This document shows, in pieces, positions 57,614 through 64,000 of a DNA stretch of 64,000 nt. Origin of the DNA: Prescottella agglutinans (GTDB lineage: Bacteria; Actinomycetota; Actinomycetes; Mycobacteriales; Mycobacteriaceae); the NCBI RefSeq assembly GCF_004011865.1, contig NZ_RKLP01000001.1, positions 744,001-808,000 of the forward strand, in the 5' to 3' direction. The stretch's first letter is position 1, and the number at the start of each line of letters is the position of its first letter. The notes beneath the pieces were generated by a model that saw only the letters and a program-made list of their open reading frames with translations, was not told where the DNA came from and did not search any database. Position numbers and translations under genes: made by a program.

Positions 57614-58411
57614 ATGGCAGGTACTCCCCGCGAAGCGGGCCGGACCACCACGTCGCGGGTACTCGCGATCCTCGAGGTGTTCGAGAACGATCCCGGGCCG
57701 ATCGCGTTGAGCAACATCGCCGCCGAGACCGGCATGCCGTTGACCACGGTGCACCGCCTGGTCGGCGAACTCGAGCGGTGGGGCGCACTGCTCCGCGTAC
57801 CGGACGGTCGATATCAGGTCGGCATCCGCCTGTGGGAGATCGGCCAGAACGCCGGCGTGCGGCTCCGTGACATCGTCCATCCCCCGCTCCAGGATCTGTT
57901 CGACCTCACCCACGAGACAGTCCACTTCGTCGTGCGCCGCGGCACCGAGGTGATCTACGTCGATCGGATCTACGGCAGTCGGCGCGTCCCCCGCCTCGCA
58001 CGGGTCGGCAGCCGACTCCCGCTGCATCCGACAGCCGTCGGGAAAGTACTTCTGGCATATCAGGATCCATGGTTCCGGGAGACGTATCTCGCCGGCACGC
58101 TGGAACGCCACTCCCGATTCACCATCACCGAACCGGCGCGGCTCGCACGCGAACTCGACACCATCCGCGAACTGGGGTACGCCAAGACCCAGGAGGAGAT
58201 GGTGCTCGGATCGTGCTCGGTCGCGATCCCGGTCCGTGCACCGAACGACGAAGTCGTCGCCGCGCTCGGCATGGTCCTCCCGAGCAACCGTTCGACGGAC
58301 ATGACCCGGTTCCTGCCACCGCTGAAGGGCACCGGGGCCCGACTGGAAAAGATGTTCAAGGCTCTCCCGCAGCCCGTCGAACAGGCAATACGCAGCTTCT
58401 GGTTGAGCTGA
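57614..58411 (+). CDS. IclR-family transcriptional regulator
   Basis: A 265-residue regulator with the winged HTH TSRVLAILEVFENDPGPIALSNIAAETGMPLTTVHRLVGEL and the IclR effector domain (YVDRIYGSRRVPRLARVGSRLPLHPTAVGKVLLAY; CSVAIPVRAPNDEVVAALGMV). It lies 76 bp upstream of the HD-domain gene in the same direction, so it probably controls the P450-fusion operon. It is only distantly like the IclR protein at 55886. Confidence 0.9.
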   Translation: MAGTPREAGRTTTSRVLAILEVFENDPGPIALSNIAAETGMPLTTVHRLVGELERWGALLRVPDGRYQVGIRLWEIGQNAGVRLRDIVHPPLQDLFDLTHETVHFVVRRGTEVIYVDRIYGSRRVPRLARVGSRLPLHPTAVGKVLLAYQDPWFRETYLAGTLERHSRFTITEPARLARELDTIRELGYAKTQEEMVLGSCSVAIPVRAPNDEVVAALGMVLPSNRSTDMTRFLPPLKGTGARLEKMFKALPQPVEQAIRSFWLS

Positions 58412-58487
58412 TTCCGTTCATCGGAAGAGTTCCCTTGGCCCCGTCACCGCCAGGGGTCAGAGTGTTCCGTGTCACAAGGAGGACGAC

Positions 58488-59192
58488 ATGGAGACCAACA
58501 GCACAGGGCATCCAGGCGACAGTGACCGCATCGGAACGGACCCGACGCACGACCACATCTGGCGCAGGGCCGCCCCGTATCTTCGAGTGCGGGACAACGA
58601 CTCTCACACGCTGTATGCGTTCGGTCTCGCCCGGGCCCTGATCGACCAGGTTCCGGGGACGCGGCCCGAGATCGTGCTGCCGGCGATCCTGCTCCACGAC
58701 GTCGGCTGGTCGACGGTCCCGGAGGACCTGGTGCTGGAAGCGATAGCGCCACAGCCGCGGCATCCGGAACTGGTCCGGGTCCACGAGATCGAGGGCGCCG
58801 CGATCGCGCGGTCGATCCTCGGCGACGTCGGCACACCCGATGCCGACATCGACGAGATCACCGCGATCATCGACGGTCACGACAGCCGCCGCGAGGCCAC
58901 CAGCCCCAGCGACGCGGTCGTCAAGGACGCCGACAAGCTCTGGCGACTCACACCACACGGGCTGGCCACCGTCGGCCGATGGTTCGGACTCGCCCCGTCC
59001 GAGGCGCTGCGCCTGGTCGGGTCCCGGACCCACGACCACCTGTGCACCGAACCCGCCCGGGTGATGGCCCGCGCGTTCGCCGCGATCGCGTCGACCCGGT
59101 CGTCGCCGCAGCTTCTCGAACTGTCGCCCTCCGCACCGAATACCCCAGACACCGCGCTCTACGAGCACCCGACACCGCGAGTCCAGGAGTGA
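58488..59192 (+). CDS. HD-domain phosphohydrolase-like protein
   Basis: A 234-residue HD-fold protein. The motif residues appear as His40 (DSHTLYA), His70-Asp71 (LLHDVGW), two further His (VHEIEGAAIA and DGHDS) and a late Asp in VKDADKLWR. This is the metal site of HD phosphohydrolases. It ends 2 bp before the P450-PEP-synthase fusion, so it is in the same operon. In cresol catabolism by phosphorylation a phosphohydrolase removes the phosphate after oxidation; this protein is the obvious candidate for that step here (inference). Confidence 0.83.
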   Translation: METNSTGHPGDSDRIGTDPTHDHIWRRAAPYLRVRDNDSHTLYAFGLARALIDQVPGTRPEIVLPAILLHDVGWSTVPEDLVLEAIAPQPRHPELVRVHEIEGAAIARSILGDVGTPDADIDEITAIIDGHDSRREATSPSDAVVKDADKLWRLTPHGLATVGRWFGLAPSEALRLVGSRTHDHLCTEPARVMARAFAAIASTRSSPQLLELSPSAPNTPDTALYEHPTPRVQE

Positions 59193-59194
59193 AC

Positions 59195-61594
59195 ATGTCC
59201 GCGCCGACGCAGCAGACGACCGCCACCGTGCCCACCGGTGGTTGCCCGGTCGACCACCATGGCTACGAACCGTTCGACATGAACGACCCGTTCTCGGCCT
59301 ACGCCCGCCTCCGTGCGACCGAACCCGTCATGTTCGACGAGCGGATCGGCTGCTGGGTGGTCACCCGCTACGAGGACATCAAGGCCGTCTTCGACAACTG
59401 GGAGGTCTTCAGCAGCGAGAACGCGCAGGCTCCGGTCCGGGAACGAGGGCCGCAGGCGAAGAAGATCATGAACGACGGCGGGTTCACCGCCTACTCGGGC
59501 CTGTCCGCCCGCCGGCCACCGGAGCACACCCGGATCCGCAAGGCGACCTCGAAGGCGTTCACTCCGCGCCGCTACAAGGCACTCGAACCGTTCATCCGCG
59601 CGAACGTCGACAAGCAGTTGCGGGCCCTGCTCGCGCACGAGGACCGCCGCGGCGACCTGCTGCGCGACCTCGCCTACGACGTACCGACCGTGACGATCCT
59701 GACGCTGATCGGTGCCGACGCGAGCCAGGTCGACCAGTACAAGCGCTGGTCCGACTCCCGCGCCGCGATGACGTGGGGAAACCTGAGCGACGAGCAGCAG
59801 ATTCCGCACGCGCACAACCTGGTCGAGTACTGGCAGGAGTGCCTGCGGTTGGTGGCCCACGCCCACACGCACGGCGGCGACAACCTCGTCGCCGACCTGG
59901 TGCGCGCCCAGCAGGAGGGCACGGAGATCACCGACCACGAGATCGCGTCGGTCTGCTACAGCCTGCTGTTCGCCGGGCACGAGACGACCACGACGCTGAT
60001 CTCCAACACGCTGCGCCTGCTGCTGGCCCACCGGGATCAGTGGGAGGCGCTGCGGGAGGATCCCAAGAAGATTCCGAAGGCCGTCGAAGAGGTGCTGCGC
60101 TACTCCCCCTCGATCGTCGCCTGGCGCCGAAAGGCACTCGAGGACACGATGATCGGAGAAACCGCGATCTCGGCTGGAGCCGAGATCCTGTTGGTGATGG
60201 GCTCCGCCAACCGGGACGAGTCACAGTTCGCCGATCCCGAGAGCTTCGACATCACCCGCGACAACGCGCGCGAGCACCTCGCCTTCGGCTTCGGCCTGCA
60301 CTACTGCCTGGGCAACATGCTCGCCAAGCTCCAGACCCGCATCGTCGTCGAGGAGGTGCTGAAGACGGCCCCGTTCCTCGAACTCGTCGATCCCGACGCG
60401 ATCACCTTCGGTGAGAACCTGTCGTTCCGCGCCCCGACAGCGGTGCCGGTGCGGTGGGACGCGCCCGGCGACAGCGCGGCCGACACGGAGGGCACCATCG
60501 AGACCGGGGCGGCCCGGTACATCCAGTTCTTCGACAGCCCACACGAGCCGCAGCACGATCAGTTGGGCGGCAAGTGCGCCTCGCTGGTGTCGCTGACGGC
60601 GGCCGGCATGCCGGTGCCGCCCGGCTTCGCGCTCACCACGATGCTCTACGACGACTTCATCGCGTCGGCCGGCATCGCCGACGAGATCCGTGAGCTGCTC
60701 GCGGGCCTCGATCCGGAGGACGTCACCGGCGTTGACGCGGTCTCCGCGCGGATCCGGGACGCGATCACCTCGCGCCCCGTCCCGGAACCGCTGCGACACT
60801 TGACGATCGAGGCGTACGAGCGGCTGCAGTCGCGGTTCGACCACCCCGTGCCGGTGGCGGTACGCTCGTCCGCGACCGCCGAGGACCTGCCCGACGCCAG
60901 CTTCGCCGGCCAGCAGGACACGTACCTGTGGCTCAACGGGATCGACGAGGTGCTCGAGCACATCCGGCGCTGCTGGGCATCGCTCTACACCAGCCGCGCG
61001 ATCACGTACCGGCTGAAGAACAACATCCCGGACGCCGGGCTCTCGATGGCCGTCGCGGTCCAGAAGATGGTCAGCGCCAAGGTCGCCGGCGTCGCTATGA
61101 CGATGGACCCCACCAACGGGGACCGCTCGAAGATCACCGTCGACGCGTCGTACGGTGTCGGCGAGATGGTGGTCTCCGGTCAGGTCACCCCGGACAACAT
61201 CGTGCTCGACAAGGTGATGCTGACCGTGGTGTCCGAGACGATCGGCGACAAGCACGCCGAACTGATCCCCGATCCGGTCTCGCACCGCCTCGTCGAGCGT
61301 GAGGTCGACGCCGACCGCCGCACCTGCCGCAGCCTGAGCGACGACGAACTGCAGGCCGTCGCCGCGATCGCCAAGCGCGCCGAGAAGCACTACGGATGCC
61401 CCCAGGACATCGAGTGGGCCCTCGACGCCGATCTCCCGGACGGCGAGAACCTCCTGCTGCTGCAGTCCCGCCCCGAAACCGTCTGGTCCGCAAAACCCGC
61501 GCAGGACAAAGCAACCGAGACCACCGCACCTGCACGGCGGACCTTCGACATGAGCTCGATCAGCCGAGCCATGACCAAGCCACACTCCGCCTGA
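59195..61594 (+). CDS. cytochrome P450 fused to the ATP-binding domain of PEP synthase
   Basis: A 799-residue bifunctional protein. Residues ~20-425 form a complete bacterial P450: I-helix Ala260-Gly-His-Glu-Thr264, ExxR at Glu299-Arg302, and the heme loop FGFGLHYCLG with Cys371. After a linker of about 25 residues, ~445-770 are a PPDK_N/PEP-synthase ATP-grasp domain: GGKCASL (458-464), VAVRSSATAEDLPDASFAG with Arg557, VAGVAMTMDPTNGD and LLLLQSRPETVW (Arg759). The phospho-His and PEP-binding domains of PEP synthase are absent and the His domain is in the next gene. No ferredoxin or reductase is attached. ATG 2 bp after the HD gene. Confidence 0.93.
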   Translation: MSAPTQQTTATVPTGGCPVDHHGYEPFDMNDPFSAYARLRATEPVMFDERIGCWVVTRYEDIKAVFDNWEVFSSENAQAPVRERGPQAKKIMNDGGFTAYSGLSARRPPEHTRIRKATSKAFTPRRYKALEPFIRANVDKQLRALLAHEDRRGDLLRDLAYDVPTVTILTLIGADASQVDQYKRWSDSRAAMTWGNLSDEQQIPHAHNLVEYWQECLRLVAHAHTHGGDNLVADLVRAQQEGTEITDHEIASVCYSLLFAGHETTTTLISNTLRLLLAHRDQWEALREDPKKIPKAVEEVLRYSPSIVAWRRKALEDTMIGETAISAGAEILLVMGSANRDESQFADPESFDITRDNAREHLAFGFGLHYCLGNMLAKLQTRIVVEEVLKTAPFLELVDPDAITFGENLSFRAPTAVPVRWDAPGDSAADTEGTIETGAARYIQFFDSPHEPQHDQLGGKCASLVSLTAAGMPVPPGFALTTMLYDDFIASAGIADEIRELLAGLDPEDVTGVDAVSARIRDAITSRPVPEPLRHLTIEAYERLQSRFDHPVPVAVRSSATAEDLPDASFAGQQDTYLWLNGIDEVLEHIRRCWASLYTSRAITYRLKNNIPDAGLSMAVAVQKMVSAKVAGVAMTMDPTNGDRSKITVDASYGVGEMVVSGQVTPDNIVLDKVMLTVVSETIGDKHAELIPDPVSHRLVEREVDADRRTCRSLSDDELQAVAAIAKRAEKHYGCPQDIEWALDADLPDGENLLLLQSRPETVWSAKPAQDKATETTAPARRTFDMSSISRAMTKPHSA

Positions 61595-61662
61595 TCCGAC
61601 CGCGCACTTCGCATACACATCCAGCACCCACCCCGCACTGCTTTCCTTCCAGAGGAACTCCC

Positions 61663-63477
61663 ATGACGATGAAGTCCTTTCCGAGCCCCTTCGACCTCGA
61701 GACGCCCGCCGGCGCCGAGGGCTGGCAGGAGCTCTACCCGTACAACATGGTCTTCCAGCCGAACCGCCAGGACGTCGACGACGCCAAGTTCTGGTTCTGC
61801 GACAGCCAGCACTGGCCCACCGTGTTCAAGCCGTTCGAGACCATCGGTGGTGAATTCGCCGTCAAGTGCCTGGGCCAGTACAACACCCGGCACCTGCTGA
61901 TCCCGAACTCCAACGGCATCGAGTTCAAGATGCACCTCGGCTACCTGTACATGTCGCCGATCCCCGCGCCCGAGGAGGAGTTCGACACCCGCGCGCCGCT
62001 GTTCGAGGAGCGCGCCGCGTACTACTACCAGAACTGGGATTCGCTGCTCGAGAAGTGGCACAAGAAGGTTCGCCAGACGATCGACGAGATGAACGCGCTG
62101 TCGTTCGCGAAGCTGCCCGACATGGTGTCGATCGAGGACATCCGCTCGGGCACCGCCAAGGACGGCACCGAGGTTCTGCTCGAGAACTACGACCGGCTGA
62201 TCCAGCTCTGCTACCAGAACTGGCAGTACCACTTCGAGTTCCTCAACCTCGGGTACATCGCATACCTCGACTTCTTCGGCTTCTGCAAGGAGGTGTTCCC
62301 GAACATCCCCGACCAGTCGATCGCGACGATGGTGCAGGGCGTCGACATGGAGCTGTTCCGGCCCGACGACGAGCTCAAGCACCTCGCGAAGCTGGCGGTG
62401 GAGCTCGGGCTGACCGGGTTGTTCGGCGACACCGACGACCCGGCCGGAACCCTGGCCCGGATCGCGGCGGCACCGAACGGCGCCGCGTGGATCGCCCAGT
62501 ACGAGGGCGCCCAGGATCCATGGTTCAACTTCACGGTCGGCAACGGCTTCTACGGCCACGACAAGTACTGGATCGAGCACCAGGAACTCCCACTGGGGTA
62601 CATCGCCGACTACATCCGGCGCCTCGGTGAGGGACAGGAGATCATGCGCCCGGTGGCCGAACTGGCCGCCGAACGCGACCGGATCGCCGAGGAGTACCGC
62701 GACCTGCTCGACGACGACACGCGAGAGTCGTTCGACGCCAAGCTCGGTCTGGCCCGCACCGCGTACCCGTACGTCGAGAACCACAACTTCTACATCGAGC
62801 ACTGGACGATGGGCGTCTTCTGGCGCAAGGTCCGGGAGCTCTCCCGGATGCTGCACGAGGAGGGTTTCTGGCCCGAGCAGGACGACCTGCTGTACCTCAA
62901 GCGCGGCGAGGTGCGCGAAGCCCTGTTCGACCTCGCCACCGCGTGGGCCGTCGGCGCCGAGCCGACCGGACCGCACTACTGGCCCGCCGAGATCGAGCGC
63001 CGTCGAGGCATCATCGACGCGCTGAAGTCCCGCCGCCCCGAGCCGGCACTCAACACTCCCCCGGAGTTCATCACCGAGCCGTTCACGAGCATGCTGTACG
63101 GCATCACCACCGAGCAGGTCCAGCAGTGGCTCAGCGACGACGAGCAGTCCGGCGACAATCTCCGCGGCATGGCCGCGTCGCCGGGTGTCGTGGAGGGCGT
63201 CGCCCGCGTCGTCACCAGCTCCGACGAGCTGTCGCTGGTCCAGGACGGCGAGATCCTCGTCGCGCCGGTGACGGCTCCGTCCTGGGGCCCGATCTTCGGG
63301 AAGATCAAGGCGACGGTGACCGACATCGGCGGCATGATGAGCCACGCCGCGATCGTGTGCCGCGAGTACGGTCTGCCGGCCGTGACCGGCACCGGCTCCG
63401 CGTCGACCCAGATCCGGACCGGGCAGCGTCTGCACGTCGACGGCACCAAGGGTGTCGTCACGATCCTGGGCGAGTGA
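61663..63477 (+). CDS. PEP-utilising-domain protein, phosphotransferase partner of the P450 fusion
   Basis: A 604-residue protein. The first ~480 residues form a large helical domain rich in aromatic residues (LYPYNMVFQPNRQDVDDAKFW; YIEHWTMGVFWRKVRELSRML). The last ~85 residues are the swivelling phospho-His domain: DIGGMMSHAAIVCREYGLP, with His561 the residue phosphorylated in PEP synthase, then GTGSAS and the terminal VDGTKGVVTILG. The same layout is found in phenylphosphate synthase subunit 1 and CreH-like proteins, where His passes phosphate from ATP to a phenol. There is no ATP-grasp domain; the neighbour supplies it. AGAGGA precedes the ATG. Confidence 0.88.
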   Translation: MTMKSFPSPFDLETPAGAEGWQELYPYNMVFQPNRQDVDDAKFWFCDSQHWPTVFKPFETIGGEFAVKCLGQYNTRHLLIPNSNGIEFKMHLGYLYMSPIPAPEEEFDTRAPLFEERAAYYYQNWDSLLEKWHKKVRQTIDEMNALSFAKLPDMVSIEDIRSGTAKDGTEVLLENYDRLIQLCYQNWQYHFEFLNLGYIAYLDFFGFCKEVFPNIPDQSIATMVQGVDMELFRPDDELKHLAKLAVELGLTGLFGDTDDPAGTLARIAAAPNGAAWIAQYEGAQDPWFNFTVGNGFYGHDKYWIEHQELPLGYIADYIRRLGEGQEIMRPVAELAAERDRIAEEYRDLLDDDTRESFDAKLGLARTAYPYVENHNFYIEHWTMGVFWRKVRELSRMLHEEGFWPEQDDLLYLKRGEVREALFDLATAWAVGAEPTGPHYWPAEIERRRGIIDALKSRRPEPALNTPPEFITEPFTSMLYGITTEQVQQWLSDDEQSGDNLRGMAASPGVVEGVARVVTSSDELSLVQDGEILVAPVTAPSWGPIFGKIKATVTDIGGMMSHAAIVCREYGLPAVTGTGSASTQIRTGQRLHVDGTKGVVTILGE

Positions 63478-63478
63478 G

Positions 63479-64000
63479 ATGAGAACCGTTCTGATCACCG
63501 GTGGCGCCGGCGGACTCGGCCGCGCGTTCGCCCAGGGATTCGCCGACCGCGGCTACCGTGTGGCCGTCGCCGACATCGACGCCGCCGGCGCAGAGGAGAC
63601 CGCAGGACTGCTGCGCGAGAGCGCCGCCGAGGCGATGTCGCTGGCGGTGGACGTGACCTCGATGGAATCCACCGACGCGATGGCGGCCGCGGTCGCCGAG
63701 TTCGGCGGCGGCCACATCGACGTCCTCGTCAACAACGCGGCGATCTACGCCGGCGTCACCCGGTCCCCCTTCGAGGAGATCGACCCGGATGAATGGGACC
63801 GCGTCATGGCGGTGAACCTCAAGGGACCGTGGATGTGCGCGCGGGCCTGCAGCCGGTACCTCGCGGAGGGCGGATCGGTCGTGAACCTCTCCTCCGCAAC
63901 AATTCTCAGCGGATCGGCGCACTGGATGCACTACGTGGCATCGAAGGGCGGCGTCGTCGCACTGACCCGGGTGATGGCCAAGGAATTGGGTGCACGGTCG
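63479..64000 (+). CDS. SDR-family oxidoreductase (cut by window end)
   Basis: The frame is open from the ATG at 63479 to the last base (174 codons). The N-terminus VLITGGAGGLGRAFAQGF binds NAD(P), LVNNAAIY is the NNAG-type motif, SSATILSG carries the Ser, and YVASKGG the catalytic Tyr and Lys. It begins 1 bp after the PEP-utilising gene's stop, so it belongs to the operon. A likely role is oxidising the alcohol made by the P450, as in cresol catabolism (inference). Confidence 0.88.
   Translation, partial: MRTVLITGGAGGLGRAFAQGFADRGYRVAVADIDAAGAEETAGLLRESAAEAMSLAVDVTSMESTDAMAAAVAEFGGGHIDVLVNNAAIYAGVTRSPFEEIDPDEWDRVMAVNLKGPWMCARACSRYLAEGGSVVNLSSATILSGSAHWMHYVASKGGVVALTRVMAKELGARS

Noticed and set aside
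59195-61594. Suspicion that the P450-ATP-grasp fusion is a frameshift or missed stop between two genes
   Set aside because: The frame is continuous with a plausible acidic linker (about residues 426-447), no internal start with a ribosome binding site is seen at the domain boundary, and both halves have intact motifs.

Overview
The window is a GC-rich actinobacterial chromosome segment, most like Rhodococcus or a close relative in the Mycobacteriales. The evidence is its gene order: acrA1-like, imuB/imuA', guaA, choD, guaB3, guaB2, a DUF5319 gene, rsdA, sigD, a TPR-like gene, whiB3, groEL1 and groES. From memory this follows the Mycobacterium tuberculosis Rv3391-Rv3418c region, with extra genes inserted. 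Codons are strongly GC-ending throughout, so long spurious antisense ORFs are common. I see no rRNA or tRNA gene, insertion sequence, prophage or CRISPR array.

Layout. 0-3.1 kb: a cut-off XRE regulator, an SGNH hydrolase, a DUF4261 protein, an unknown protein and WrbA. 3.2-10.4 kb: an RpiR regulator and an Ugp-type ABC uptake operon that also encodes a tyrosine phosphatase and a calcineurin-like phosphodiesterase; a clean palindrome lies ahead of the operon. 10.4-16.2 kb: an MMPL transporter, an AcrA1-type two-domain reductase behind a palindromic operator, and a trimethylamine-monooxygenase-like flavoprotein. 16.2-23.7 kb (mostly minus strand): a sucrase/ferredoxin-like protein, a YdeI protein, a membrane protein, a hydrolase coupled to a CPH-type copper ATPase with a CsoR-like operator, and the SOS mutasome genes imuA'/imuB behind a LexA box. 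23.7-28.7 kb: a Ser/Thr kinase and a PspC-type two-component system with a divergent PspC membrane protein. 28.7-41.3 kb: the conserved core from guaA to groES, punctuated by very strong hairpins.

41.3-64 kb is accessory and catabolic. One tightly coupled plus-strand operon encodes a complete Rieske ring-hydroxylating dioxygenase (alpha, ferredoxin, reductase, beta), a cis-dihydrodiol dehydrogenase, a meta-cleavage hydrolase, a dienoate hydratase and a CoA ligase, but no ring-cleavage enzyme. That enzyme (MhpB-type) is in a separate minus-strand operon led by an IclR regulator, with a second hydrolase and an SDR that lacks the catalytic tyrosine.

The most striking locus is 56.9-64 kb. After an XRE-cupin and an IclR regulator come an HD-domain protein, a cytochrome P450 fused in one polypeptide to the ATP-binding domain of PEP synthase, a separate protein carrying the phospho-histidine domain of PEP synthase, and an SDR cut by the window end. 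Split PEP-synthase-like proteins of this kind phosphorylate phenols (phenylphosphate synthase of Thauera; CreH/CreI in Corynebacterium cresol catabolism). The fusion suggests a 'phosphorylate, then oxidise' aromatic pathway in which kinase half and P450 are covalently joined. I know of no description of this fusion, and the substrate is unknown.
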